DNA of 38,365 nt from positions 1-38,365 of the forward strand of contig CAJURZ010000021.1 in the NCBI GenBank assembly GCA_910588905.1, in the 5' to 3' direction. The notes below the pieces were generated by a model. It worked only from the letters and a program-made list of their open reading frames with translations, was not told the DNA's origin and did not search any database. Below are positions 6,875 to 15,023 of the stretch, one piece after another. Positions within the stretch are counted from its first letter, which is position 1. Each line of letters begins with the position of its first letter. Position numbers and translations under genes: made by a program. The DNA comes from an uncultured Eggerthellaceae bacterium. GTDB taxonomy: Bacteria > Actinomycetota > Coriobacteriia > Coriobacteriales > Eggerthellaceae.

Positions 6875-8830
6875 TCAGATGTCCAAAGCAGCGTGGTAGG
6901 CCTCATAGATGGCGAAGGTGATGTTGGCCGGGCGCAAAGCATCCCCGACGACGCGTACGAAGGGGGCTCCGTCCCGCAGGGCGTCTACGGCTTCGCTGCG
7001 GCTGCGCCGCCCGATGGCAGCCACCACGGACGACCCGATGCCGCCAACCACGCGTTCGTCCCCATCTGCAAGGACCACCTTCACTCCATTCAACGTCACA
7101 GCCTCGGCCCGAGCATCAGTCAGCACCTCCACCCCCGCTTCCTCAAGTTGAGACAGGAGGATAGGCCTGTGACGGATGTTCGCATCCGGTGCCAGTTCAG
7201 GCCCCATCTCGATCAGATGGGCATTCCTGCCCTGCTGGGCCATGAGCAGAGCGCATTCGCAGCCGGTGAGGCCGCCTCCGATGATCACGACGTCATCACC
7301 TGGGTCAGCGTCCTCCAAGTACAGCTCATCAATGGATATCACCCACGCGCCCTCTGCTACGGGCATAGGCAGCTCAAGCTCATCGGAGCCCACCGCGATG
7401 ATGAGGGCATCGGGCTCGAACGCATCGCAGAAAGCGGCATCAACAGCTTGGTTCAAGCAGATATGCACGCCCGCTTCTTCGCACAGACGCTCATAGGTAC
7501 GCGCCAGCTCATACATATCGTGCTTGAAGGGCAGCGCTTCTTCGGTGTTCAAGATACCGCCTAGACGCTCCCCGGCTTCGCAGAGGGTCACATCATGGCC
7601 GCGCAGAGCAGCGGTATGGGCTGCTTTCATGCCCGCAATGCCTCCGCCTGCCACCAGCACGCGCTTGGGCTTCAGAGCAGGAGACGCCTTTAGCCCTTCC
7701 AGCTCACGCCCGATGAGCGGGTTCACCGCGCAGCGTCGCGTTTGGGTGACCGGACGCTCAGCCATGCAGGTGAAGCAGCGCACGCACTTCACCACGTCAT
7801 CTCCCCTATTCGCCATGACCTTGTTCGGCAGCTCCGGATCAGCCAGGAGCCCTCGAGCCATGGCGACGATATCCGCCTTGCCAGAGGCGATGATGGATTC
7901 CATCTGGGCTGGATCGGACAGGCCACCGATGGCAGCCACCGGAACGCTCACGCATTGCTTGATGCGTGCCGCCAAGTGCACGTTGCATCCATGCTCACGG
8001 AACATGGAGGGATGGGTGATAGAGAAACCGAACTGGTAAGACCCGGCGGACACATGGATGATATCCACCAGATCCTCCAGGGCCTGAGCGATGCGGCAAC
8101 CCTCTTCGATATCGTAGCCACCCGGAAAGAGCTCGGATCCGCTCATGCGCAGCTCTATGGGGAAGCGCGGACCCACAGCCTTGCGCACAGCGCCCAGCAC
8201 TTCCCGCGCCAGGCGCAGACGATTCTCAAGGGGTCCACCATAGCCGTCAGTGCGCTTATTGAAATAGGGTGAGAGGAATTGGTTGATGAGCCATCCATGA
8301 CCTGCGTGCACCATGCACATCTGGAACCCGGCCCGCTTCGCCAGGGCAGCAGCATTGCCATAGGCTTCCACGATATCCGAGATCTGCTCCTCTGTGAGCG
8401 CACGCACCGGCAAGCCGTCTGGGCGTTCACCGTCGCTGGGCCCGTACTGGCAGAGCTCTCCCTTGGCCTTCTTGTCAACCATATAGGTGCCTGCATACTG
8501 GCCGGAGTGGGACAATTCGATGGAAGCCACCGCCCCATGGCGTTTGATGGCATCGGCCACATAGGCGAAGGCACCAAGCTGGCCTGGCGTTGCCAGCGAG
8601 AGATGCAGCATCTGCGACCCATCGGTCTCGGGATGCACCACCAGTTCGCTCACCGTGACCGAAGCGGCACCGCCCTTGGCCCGGGCTTCGTAGAAGCCGA
8701 GGGTTCGTGGCCCAGGAGTGCCATCAGCGAGGATATCCGTAGCTCCCATGGGCGCTGAGGCCATGCGGTTGCGCAGGGTCAGATTCCCGATCTTGATAGG
8801 CTTGCAGAGGTTCGGATAATCGCGATGCAT
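6875..8830 (-). CDS. Old-yellow-enzyme-type FMN/[4Fe-4S]/FAD oxidoreductase (2,4-dienoyl-CoA reductase family)
   Basis: A 651-residue three-cofactor protein. Residues 1 to ~345 form an OYE-type TIM barrel that would bind FMN (PIKIGNLTLRNRMASAPMG start; ELSHSGQYAG; NKRTDGYGGPLENR; phosphate-binding IASGKADIVAMARGLLADP). Cys349, Cys352, Cys355 and Cys367 (CVRCFTCM...RRC) fit the single [4Fe-4S] cluster. The rest is an FAD/NAD(P)H module with two dinucleotide folds (VLVAGGGIAGMKAA, VVIIGGGLTGCECA). The same architecture occurs in E. coli FadH, bile-acid BaiCD and the isoflavone (daidzein) reductases of gut Eggerthellaceae. The likely reaction is NAD(P)H-dependent reduction of an activated C=C bond; the substrate cannot be read. 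GGAGG lies four bases before the ATG. It stands alone, convergent with the PhnP-like gene. Confidence 0.93.
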   Translation of the reverse strand: MHRDYPNLCKPIKIGNLTLRNRMASAPMGATDILADGTPGPRTLGFYEARAKGGAASVTVSELVVHPETDGSQMLHLSLATPGQLGAFAYVADAIKRHGAVASIELSHSGQYAGTYMVDKKAKGELCQYGPSDGERPDGLPVRALTEEQISDIVEAYGNAAALAKRAGFQMCMVHAGHGWLINQFLSPYFNKRTDGYGGPLENRLRLAREVLGAVRKAVGPRFPIELRMSGSELFPGGYDIEEGCRIAQALEDLVDIIHVSAGSYQFGFSITHPSMFREHGCNVHLAARIKQCVSVPVAAIGGLSDPAQMESIIASGKADIVAMARGLLADPELPNKVMANRGDDVVKCVRCFTCMAERPVTQTRRCAVNPLIGRELEGLKASPALKPKRVLVAGGGIAGMKAAHTAALRGHDVTLCEAGERLGGILNTEEALPFKHDMYELARTYERLCEEAGVHICLNQAVDAAFCDAFEPDALIIAVGSDELELPMPVAEGAWVISIDELYLEDADPGDDVVIIGGGLTGCECALLMAQQGRNAHLIEMGPELAPDANIRHRPILLSQLEEAGVEVLTDARAEAVTLNGVKVVLADGDERVVGGIGSSVVAAIGRRSRSEAVDALRDGAPFVRVVGDALRPANITFAIYEAYHAALDI

Positions 8831-8942
8831 GACGCCTCCAATCAGGTTGGCAGTGTATGGGAAGCTTACTTCGCTGGCCGTGCGAGCGCAACCATAAGTG
8901 GACAGGAATGGGAGATAGCGTTCCTTGGATAACCGGGGTAAG

Positions 8943-8980
8943 TTGACAATGTATGCTCATCAATGCAGAATAAGTATACA
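8943..8980 (+). promoter_or_regulatory. Promoter and inverted-repeat operator of the toxin-antitoxin operon
   Basis: A perfect -35 TTGACA (8943-8948) and a -10 CAGAAT (8966-8971) lie 17 bases apart. The arms TGTATGCT (8950-8957) and AGTATACA (8973-8980) form a 7-of-8 inverted repeat that surrounds the -10. This is where antitoxin autorepression would act. Confidence 0.65.
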
Positions 8981-9006
8981 TCGTAAACTCATTCGAGGAG
9001 ATCATC

Positions 9007-9228
9007 ATGGCCATGACCGCATCAGCTATCCGCTTTGAGCCTGATGAGAAAGAATGGATCAGCGCTTTCGCAGAGATGAATGGCACGACGTTCTCGGCCC
9101 AAGTGCGTCAGTGGACGCTGGAGCGTCTTGAAGATGAGATGGATGCCCGTGACCTGAAAGCCGCTATCGAAGAAGATACAGGTGACAGCCTCAGCTGGAC
9201 AGCAGCAAAGCAAGAGCTCGGCCTGTAA
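9007..9228 (+). CDS. RelB/DUF6290-type antitoxin
   Basis: A 73-residue protein (MAMTASAIRFEPDEKEWI...). The N-terminal half looks like a ribbon-helix-helix DNA-binding fold (a short strand, SAIRF, then two helices with TTFSAQVRQWTLERL). The C-terminal half is acidic (EEDTGDSLSW) and would wrap the toxin. GAGGAG lies six bases upstream of the ATG. The toxin gene starts five bases after the TAA. Size, order and the operator upstream are typical of a type II pair in which the antitoxin represses its own promoter. Confidence 0.88.
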   Translation: MAMTASAIRFEPDEKEWISAFAEMNGTTFSAQVRQWTLERLEDEMDARDLKAAIEEDTGDSLSWTAAKQELGL

Positions 9229-9233
9229 CCTCT

Positions 9234-9506
9234 ATGGGATACAGCGTAGCGCTGACCAAGCGCGCACTCAAGCAATTAGGTTCCCTTGATAAGAAAGCGC
9301 TCCTTTTGGTGTCTTCCTTCATCGACCAGCTCGATGGATGCGAGAACCCTCGAGAGATCGGAAGCGCAAAGAAACTGCAGGGTGCAGAACATGGTTGGCG
9401 GTGGCGTGTGGGGACCTATCGCATCCTCGGGACCATTGATGATGGCCGGGTGACCATCGAACTCTTCCGCATCGGACACCGTCGCGATGTCTACCGACGG
9501 CTCTAA
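9234..9506 (+). CDS. RelE/ParE-family toxin
   Basis: A 90-residue basic protein (MGYSVALTKRALKQLGSLDK...) with the RelE-fold signature: an N-terminal strand, the helical K/R-rich ALKQLGSLDK, a central HGWRWRVGTYRILGTID with the conserved WR.R.G.YR pattern, and a C-terminal IELFRIGHRRDVYRRL. RelE relatives cut mRNA on the ribosome, while ParE relatives poison gyrase. The H-R-R-x-x-Y-R end favours RelE. It is cotranscribed with the antitoxin. No terminator is visible after it, and the downstream 690 bases hold only repeats. Confidence 0.9.
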   Translation: MGYSVALTKRALKQLGSLDKKALLLVSSFIDQLDGCENPREIGSAKKLQGAEHGWRWRVGTYRILGTIDDGRVTIELFRIGHRRDVYRRL

Positions 9507-9604
9507 TACTAGCTCACCCCTCCCCCTCGCTCACGCATCGCAGGATATGATCCCGCTGCCTAAAACCGGATCGGATCCTCTTCAAGCCGCTGACAAGACA
9601 GCCC

Positions 9605-9625
9605 GGGCCGACCACGGCCGATCCC
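9605..9625. repeat. Degenerate single GTAGGGG-family palindrome
   Basis: GGGCCGACC-AC-GGCCGATCCC, an imperfect copy of the palindrome core without the flanking GTAGGGG. Confidence 0.5.
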
Positions 9626-9651
9626 CACAAGAGAGCGCAACAAGCTCCTGC

Positions 9652-9700
9652 GTAGGGGTCGAACCTGTTCGACCCAGGGCCGACCGAGGTCGGCCCCTAC
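9652..9700. repeat. 49-bp composite palindromic element
   Basis: Begins GTAGGGG and ends CCCCTAC. Inside are two palindromes, GGGTCGAAC-CT-GTTCGACCC and GGGCCGACC-GA-GGTCGGCCC, two bases apart. The right flank GGATCCAGGATGA recurs, with changes, after the elements ending at 9828 and 10162. Confidence 0.85.
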
Positions 9701-9753
9701 GGATCCAGGATGACACATTTAGTTTGGCGGCGGATACGGCCTGTGAACAAGGC

Positions 9754-9774
9754 GACCCCGTGCGCCGCACATCT
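9754..9774. repeat. 21-bp dispersed repeat, copy 1
   Basis: The core TGCGCCGCRCATCT preceded by GACCCC; a second copy is at 28781-28801 with two differences (G/C and A/G). Both lie beside GTAGGGG palindromes and share a looser GGCGGCG upstream. Confidence 0.6.
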
Positions 9775-9779
9775 CCCAT

Positions 9780-9828
9780 GTAGGGGTCGATCATGATCGA
9801 CCCGAGGCCGAACGCGTTCGGCCCCTAC
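9780..9828. repeat. 49-bp composite palindromic element
   Basis: Same length and ends (GTAGGGG...CCCCTAC) as 9652-9700, but the two inner palindromes have other arms: GGGTCGATC-AT-GATCGACCC and GGCCGAAC-GC-GTTCGGCC. The changes in each arm are matched in the opposite arm. Confidence 0.88.
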
Positions 9829-9847
9829 GAGTCCAGGATGATACCCT

Positions 9848-10067
9848 TCGCGCGAAGCGCGATAACGCGGCGGCAAGCCGCCCGCAGTGATGATGCGGAC
9901 CCGGAGGGTCCCATCAGCAGCGCGGTGAGGATCTTTTGTTGTTACACGAAGACAGCCCTCCCCGTGAGGGGTTGAGGCCGATTCCGCAGGCCGAGAAAAG
10001 CGTGATATAAGCGAAGCATCACGTCTTTTCGAGAGCCAAGGCCTAAGGCCGAACGCCCCTTGCGGGG
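9848..10067. repeat. Cluster of consecutive small hairpins
   Basis: In order: TCGCGC-GAA-GCGCGA (9848-9862); GGCGGC-AA-GCCGCC (9869-9882); TGATG-GGACCC/GGGTCC-CATCA (9891-9916); a CCCTC/GAGGG hairpin near 9956-9970; GAAAAG-CGTGAT/ATCACG-CTTTTC (9995-10030); GGCCT-A-AGGCC near 10040-10050; CCCC-TTGC-GGGG near 10056-10067. No coding pattern is visible. Confidence 0.6.
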
Positions 10068-10092
10068 AGAGCGTTTGCCTCAGGTGCAAAAA

Positions 10093-10162
10093 GGGCGGAT
10101 CACGATCCGCCCCTACGGGCAACCATGCATGTAGCCCAGGGCCGAACGTGTTCGGCCCTTAC
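10093..10162. repeat. Pair of GTAGGGG-family palindromes
   Basis: GGGCGGATC-AC-GATCCGCCC plus CTAC at 10093-10116 and GGGCCGAAC-GT-GTTCGGCCC plus TTAC at 10139-10162, with a 22-base spacer starting GGGCAACC. The pair ends 36 bases beyond the pheT stop. Confidence 0.82.
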
Positions 10163-10197
10163 GGATTCGGAATGATGGTTCTGCAGAGCGCGTGAAC

Positions 10198-12657
10198 TTA
10201 GGAACGCACTTCGGCGCCGGTGGCACCTTGGACCTTCTTCACCAGCTTCTCGTGAGCCTTGTCCACTTCCTCAGAGGTGAGCGTACGCTCCGCTGCACGA
10301 TAGGTCAGACGATAGGCCATGGACTTCTTGCCAGCTCCCACGCGCTCGTCATCTCGGTACACATCGAACAGGCGCACGCTTTCCAGGAGCTTGCCCCCTG
10401 CGGAGCTCATGACCTGACCCATCTTCTCGGCGGTCACCGCTTCATCCACTACGAAGGCTTGATCCACTTCCACGGCAGGGAAGGTTGGCACATCCACATA
10501 GTCGCGAGCCGGACGATACGCCTTTTCCAAGGCCTTCAGATCCAGCTCAAAGGCTACCACGGGGGCTTCGGCATCGAAGGCAGCCGTTACGAGGGGATGA
10601 ACCTCCCCTACCCAACCGATGACCGTACCACCAGAGAGCATAACTGCGGCTCTGCCCGGTTGAAGCTGAGGAGCCTCTTCAGCGGTGAGCTCTTTGAAGC
10701 GCACCTTCGGCAATGCCAATTCGCGAGCCACGTTCTCCACGATGCCCTTGCCATCGAAGAAATCGAAGGGCACACGCTTCTCGTTCCACCCATCTTCGCC
10801 CATGGCACCGGCAAGAACGCCCACGACCTTCGTGCGCTCCTTGGGCTTCTTCCGGCCCTCAGCCGTAGAGAAGACCGTGCCGATCTCATAGAGCTGGATG
10901 TTCTTCGTGCCATGATGCTGGTTGTAGGCCACAGACCGCAGCAGCCCCGGCAGGATGGTCTGACGCATGACGGATTGATCCGCGTTGAGCGGGTTGAGCA
11001 GCTCTACGGCTTGTCCCAGATCCAGCCCCTCCATGCCCAGAGCCTGAACATCACCGGGCTCAGCGAAGGAGTAGGTCATGGTCTCGTTCATGCCGCTGGC
11101 TCGCAGGGTGTCGTTCACGATATCGCGGACGATCTCAGACTGCTCACGCACGCCAACGCGGTCAGGGGACGCAGGCAACGTGGAAGGGATGCGATCCATG
11201 CCCCAGAGACGAACCGCTTCCTCATAGAGGTCTATCTCTCGCTCTAGGTCAGGACGGAAGGTAGGCGCCACTACATCCAATACGGCAGGATCAGAAGAGG
11301 AATGCACCTCACACCCCAAGCGCTCCAGGACATCCACCACGAACTCAGCAGGGATGTCAGCCCCCATCATGGCATTGAACCGCTGAAGGCGGAAGCGAAG
11401 CGGGATGGGTTCAGATCTGACAGGATAGAGATCCACGATGCCTGGGCGCACGGTACCGCCGCAGACCTCAGCCATGAGGGCCGCAGCCGCAGCGGAGATG
11501 TCAGCGATGGGTACATCATCCACCCCGCGCTCATAGCGCATGGATGCTTCGGAGATGAGCCCTAGGTTGCGGCTAGTACGCGAGGTGTGAGCTCGGCTGA
11601 ACGTAGCCGTTTCCAACAGGATAGTGGTGGTGTGGTCCTCCACCTCAGAATGGAGACCACCCATGACCCCCGCAAGGGCTACCGCCGAGGCAGGCGTGGC
11701 GATGACGGTCATGTCAGAGGTCAGCACGCGGTCGGTGCCGTCAAGGGTGGTGAATTCCTCCCCCTCTTCGGCCGGGCGTACGATGACCTTTACCGTGCCG
11801 TCTGCGCCCACCAGCGTGTCGTAATCGAAGGCGTGCAGCGGCTGACCGTAGAGGAACATGATGTAATTGGTGACATCTACCACATTATTGATGGAACGCG
11901 CACCTGCTGCCACGACTCGCTCAGCCAGCCAATCCGGAGAAGGTCCCACCTTCACGCCTTCGATGACGCGGGCAGTATAGCGCTGACAGCGGTCAGGATC
12001 CGTGATCTCGAGCTGAACGGAATCAGCCACAGGAGCTCCCGCAGTGACCTCATCCAGCTTCGCCTTATCTCCCGCCAGCGGAAACGTCACAGGCGTTTGA
12101 TACATAGCGCCGATCTCCCGGGCCAGGCCGGTCACGGACAGGCAATCGGGCCTGTTCGGTGTGATCTCCAGATCGAGCACCGTATCACCCGAACCTAGGT
12201 ATTCCATGAAAGCCATGCCCGTGGGTGCGTCCTCGGGGAGCACCCAGATGCCATCATGGTCATTCCCCTGACCCAGCTCGCGCCGTGAGCAGCACATGCC
12301 ACAACTGACCACCCCGCGCAGCTTGCTCTTCTTGATCTTGAAGCCACTGTCTTCGCTGGGCAGCACCGTACCCACCGTAGCCACCGGCACCTTGATATCA
12401 GCAGCGATATTGGGCGCCCCGCAGACGATCTGCACGGGTTCTACTTCGCCTACATCCACCGTGACCACGTACATATGGTCAGAGTCAGGATGCTCGTCAC
12501 AGGTGAGCACATGGCCCACGACCACACCCTCTAAGGCGCTTCCGAGCTTCTCCACGCCTTCAACGCCGGTACCCGTCAGGTCGAGCCGGTCACAGAAGGC
12601 TTGGGTATCCTCCGGCACGGCAACGTAATCGCTTACCCATTTGAGTGAAAGTCTCAT
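10198..12657 (-). CDS. pheT: Phenylalanine-tRNA ligase beta subunit
   Basis: A full-length 819-residue beta subunit of the (alpha-beta)2 enzyme that charges tRNA-Phe. In order: N-terminal tRNA-binding/OB domain (VVGHVLTCDEHPDSDHMYVVTVDVG, residues ~45-155), the B3/B4 editing region (ITPNRPDCLSVTGLAREIGAMY onward), the B5 domain (PIPLRFRLQRFNAMMG), the catalytic-like core, and the C-terminal anticodon-binding FDX-ACB domain (FPAVEVDQAFVVDEAVTAEKM; VRLFDVYRDDERVGAGKKS). It follows pheS with a 12-base gap and is surely cotranscribed. Downstream lies the hairpin-rich region, which may stop transcription. Confidence 0.98.
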   Translation of the reverse strand: MRLSLKWVSDYVAVPEDTQAFCDRLDLTGTGVEGVEKLGSALEGVVVGHVLTCDEHPDSDHMYVVTVDVGEVEPVQIVCGAPNIAADIKVPVATVGTVLPSEDSGFKIKKSKLRGVVSCGMCCSRRELGQGNDHDGIWVLPEDAPTGMAFMEYLGSGDTVLDLEITPNRPDCLSVTGLAREIGAMYQTPVTFPLAGDKAKLDEVTAGAPVADSVQLEITDPDRCQRYTARVIEGVKVGPSPDWLAERVVAAGARSINNVVDVTNYIMFLYGQPLHAFDYDTLVGADGTVKVIVRPAEEGEEFTTLDGTDRVLTSDMTVIATPASAVALAGVMGGLHSEVEDHTTTILLETATFSRAHTSRTSRNLGLISEASMRYERGVDDVPIADISAAAAALMAEVCGGTVRPGIVDLYPVRSEPIPLRFRLQRFNAMMGADIPAEFVVDVLERLGCEVHSSSDPAVLDVVAPTFRPDLEREIDLYEEAVRLWGMDRIPSTLPASPDRVGVREQSEIVRDIVNDTLRASGMNETMTYSFAEPGDVQALGMEGLDLGQAVELLNPLNADQSVMRQTILPGLLRSVAYNQHHGTKNIQLYEIGTVFSTAEGRKKPKERTKVVGVLAGAMGEDGWNEKRVPFDFFDGKGIVENVARELALPKVRFKELTAEEAPQLQPGRAAVMLSGGTVIGWVGEVHPLVTAAFDAEAPVVAFELDLKALEKAYRPARDYVDVPTFPAVEVDQAFVVDEAVTAEKMGQVMSSAGGKLLESVRLFDVYRDDERVGAGKKSMAYRLTYRAAERTLTSEEVDKAHEKLVKKVQGATGAEVRS

Positions 12658-12669
12658 CTTCTTCTCTTC

Positions 12670-13731
12670 CTAGAATTGCCTCAAGAACCGCATGTCCCCC
12701 TCAAGGAGCATGCGCAGGTCAGGGACGTCGTACTTCAAACAGGCAAGGCGCTCCACGCCCATGCCGAAGGCGAATCCGGAATAGACCTCAGGGTCTATGC
12801 CGCTCATCTGGAGCACGTTCGGATCGACCATCCCGCAACCGAGGATCTCAAGCCAGCCGGTGCCCTTGCACATGCGACAACCCTCACCGTGGCAGATGCC
12901 GCAGCTCACATCCACTTCCGCCGAAGGCTCGGTGAAGGGGAAGTAGTGAGCGCGGAAGCGGGTGCGGCGCTCGGGCCCGAAGATGGCCTTGCAGACGAAA
13001 TCGAGGGTGCCCTTCAAGTCTCCGAAGGTGATGCCCTTATCCACCACCAAGCCCTCTATCTGATGGAACTGGGGAAGATGGCTGGGATCGGCAACATCGC
13101 GGCGGTAGACCTTGCCTGGCACGATGACATAGATGGGCAGAGGCCGGTCTTCCATGGCATGCACCTGAGCACCGGAGGTTTGGGTGCGGAGGAGCACATC
13201 CGACTCTCCCTTCACCGCACTGCCGTCACCGGAAAGATCCTTCACATAGAAAGTGTCCTGCATAGAGCGGCTCGGGTGGTCAGGGGGAGCATTCAGGGCC
13301 TCGAAGTTATAGTAATCCGTTTCCACTTCCGGACCTTCGATGACGGAATACCCCAATCCCAAGAAGATCTGGGATACCTCATCGATCATGGCGTTGATGA
13401 GGTGTCGCGTACCTATCTGCTGGGCCCGGCCTGGCAAGGTGACGTCCACTGCATCAGAGGCGATGGAGGCAGCCAGCTCTTGGGCCGCAAGCTGCGCTTT
13501 CGCGGTGTCCAGTGCCCCTTCCACCGCTTCGCGCGCCTCATTGACGGCACGGCCCACCTCCGCCTTCTGCTCCTTCGGCACGCTACCCATGGATCGCAGA
13601 TAAGCAGTGAGGGTGCCGGACTTGCCGAGCGCGGCAACACGGATATCTTCCAGAGCAGACGTATCTTGGGCCTTCGCAATGGCATCCAGCACGTCGCTTC
13701 TCAAAGAGTCGAGCTCTTCGATGATGGTCAT
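12670..13731 (-). CDS. pheS: Phenylalanine-tRNA ligase alpha subunit
   Basis: A 353-residue class II synthetase catalytic subunit. The N-terminal ~90 residues are the coiled-coil arm (MTIIEELDSLRSDVLDAIAKAQ). The catalytic domain shows motif 1 (HLINAMIDEVSQIFLGLGY), motif 2 (HLPQFHQIEGLVVDKG) and motif 3 (FAFGMGVERLACLKY). The substrate loop PSRSMQDTFYV is intact. Two Cys pairs (CGICHGEGCRMC) in an insertion suggest bound zinc, as in many bacterial PheS. First gene of pheST. Confidence 0.98.
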   Translation of the reverse strand: MTIIEELDSLRSDVLDAIAKAQDTSALEDIRVAALGKSGTLTAYLRSMGSVPKEQKAEVGRAVNEAREAVEGALDTAKAQLAAQELAASIASDAVDVTLPGRAQQIGTRHLINAMIDEVSQIFLGLGYSVIEGPEVETDYYNFEALNAPPDHPSRSMQDTFYVKDLSGDGSAVKGESDVLLRTQTSGAQVHAMEDRPLPIYVIVPGKVYRRDVADPSHLPQFHQIEGLVVDKGITFGDLKGTLDFVCKAIFGPERRTRFRAHYFPFTEPSAEVDVSCGICHGEGCRMCKGTGWLEILGCGMVDPNVLQMSGIDPEVYSGFAFGMGVERLACLKYDVPDLRMLLEGDMRFLRQF

Positions 13732-13766
13732 CTATCTTCCCTTCTCATGCTCAAAGACACGTTGGG

Positions 13767-13772
13767 ATTATA
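13767..13772 (-). promoter_or_regulatory. Candidate -10 box for pheST
   Basis: TATAAT on the minus strand, 36 bases before the pheS ATG. No good -35 hexamer at 16-18 bases. I saw no T-box or leader-peptide attenuator in the short interval. Confidence 0.4.
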
Positions 13773-13814
13773 AGCGTCTTGGGGGTGACTGAGGAGGGAT
13801 TCACCCGTGCAGGA

Positions 13815-14921
13815 TCAGAGGAAGCGGTATTTGACCGTACGCACGCCCCAGGCGTAGCAGTCACCATAGCCAAAGGCCTTGAAGACGCCCGGCTGGAGGT
13901 CCAAGGCACGTGAGCCTCCGCCCATGCTGCCGCAATCATTCACGGTGGCGTAGACGGTCATGCCGTTGTAGACGATCTCAACGGTACGGCCGAAATAGCT
14001 CCGGTAATTCGGCATGGACATGGGCAGCGCCACGCCCGTGGAGTAATCATCGCAAACGGCACCCGTGGCCGTGATGCCCGGGTTGGGCGTATAGGGATCC
14101 GAGGAGCCGCCGTAGGCAGAAGCGATGCCCGTGCGATACTCTCCTTCTGGGGTGCTGGGAGCGGGATCTGGGACGGCCGGGGTCTCGGGCGGGATGACCT
14201 CGTCCCTATCGACCGTGTCAGCACCCGGGTCTATCACCGGCTCTGGATCTTGGGATTTCCAGATGAACTGCTCTGCTTGCTCTTTGAGCTCTGCGAGCTT
14301 CTCAGAGCTCTCATCCACATAGCTGGAGGCCTCGTTCACGACCGCCGTTGCCTCCATCCGCTTGGAGTTCAGCACCTCGAGCTTCTCGTCCTGTTCGTTC
14401 TTCTGACGGGTCAGCTGATCGGAGACCTGGGTGAACTGATCCTTGAGCTCCTTCTGCTGGGCTATCTCCTCGCTCTGCTGGTCCATGACCTTGCTGACGT
14501 AATCCACGTTGCGGGAGAGCTCTTTCCAGCTAGAAGCCCCGAGGATGGAGCTCAGGAAGTTGGAGATCGAAGAGGAGCGGTATTCATAGACCGCTGTGTT
14601 GGCCAGGACGCTGCGCCCTTCCAGCATGGAGGCTTGGACTTCAAGGACCTTACTGGCCTGCTCATCGATCTGAGCCTGGAGCGCATCGATCTCATCGGAG
14701 AGCTGGCTGTATTCCTCGGTTATGGCCGCCAGCTTCTCCTCGGCTGCGGCCAAGGCGGCTTCTGCGCTCTCGTACTTGGCTTCGGCGCTGGCTATATCAT
14801 CCTGCTCAGTAGCAATGGCCGGAAACGGAAGAGCCACAGCCAGCGTGAGCGCCAAGAGAATGCAGACGGCATGTTTGACCGGGCGAACGGGACTGGGTGC
14901 GTATGTGGTCTGTTTCGTCAT
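13815..14921 (-). CDS. Secreted coiled-coil protein with C-terminal RlpA/3D-type barrel domain
   Basis: A 368-residue protein with a signal peptide (hydrophobic HAVCILLALTLAVALPFPAIA, cleavage near residue 38). Residues ~40-235 are a long coiled coil rich in Ala, Glu, Gln and Leu, of the CwlO/PcsB/FtsEX-effector type. A proline-rich linker (PPETPAVPDPAPSTPEGEY) leads to a double-psi beta-barrel/3D domain (GIASAYGGSSDPYTPNPGITATG ... VNDCGSMGGGSRALDLQPGVFKAFG). The Asp residues in NDCGSMGGGSRALDL fit the 3D-domain Asp pattern of MltA/Rpf/YocH-type wall enzymes. It probably acts outside the membrane on peptidoglycan, with the coiled coil as regulatory arm. No LPXTG or repeats. It resembles the M23 protein at 27066-28244 in build but has a different catalytic domain. 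Confidence 0.85.
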   Translation of the reverse strand: MTKQTTYAPSPVRPVKHAVCILLALTLAVALPFPAIATEQDDIASAEAKYESAEAALAAAEEKLAAITEEYSQLSDEIDALQAQIDEQASKVLEVQASMLEGRSVLANTAVYEYRSSSISNFLSSILGASSWKELSRNVDYVSKVMDQQSEEIAQQKELKDQFTQVSDQLTRQKNEQDEKLEVLNSKRMEATAVVNEASSYVDESSEKLAELKEQAEQFIWKSQDPEPVIDPGADTVDRDEVIPPETPAVPDPAPSTPEGEYRTGIASAYGGSSDPYTPNPGITATGAVCDDYSTGVALPMSMPNYRSYFGRTVEIVYNGMTVYATVNDCGSMGGGSRALDLQPGVFKAFGYGDCYAWGVRTVKYRFL

Positions 14922-15023
14922 ATCTATAGAATCATCCCGTAAGAGACGGATTATTTCAACCCATGCAGCAAAAATGCATAACCTTCGGCAACCTTCGCGG
15001 CCCCATAGGCACCGCTCATCCCC

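Larger units (their letters stand above)
9507..10197. other. Gene-free region packed with palindromes and hairpins
   Basis: No convincing gene on either strand in ~690 bases between the toxin gene and the end of pheT. The region holds one single and three paired copies of the GTAGGGG palindromes, and between them a run of unrelated hairpins (9848-10067). It also carries a 21-base segment (9754-9774) shared, with two differences, with 28781-28801. Confidence 0.75.

Noticed and set aside
9507..10197. CRISPR array
   Set aside because: Repeats are palindromes with variable cores and irregular spacing, not identical repeats with unique spacers; no cas genes.
10192..11247. 351-codon frame opposite pheT
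   Set aside because: Antisense shadow of a well-conserved synthetase subunit.
12676..13773. 365-codon frame opposite pheS
   Set aside because: Same reason: no ribosome site or known domain, fully overlapped by pheS.
13732..13814. T-box or leader-peptide control of pheST
   Set aside because: The interval is too short and shows no T-box sequence or Phe-codon run.
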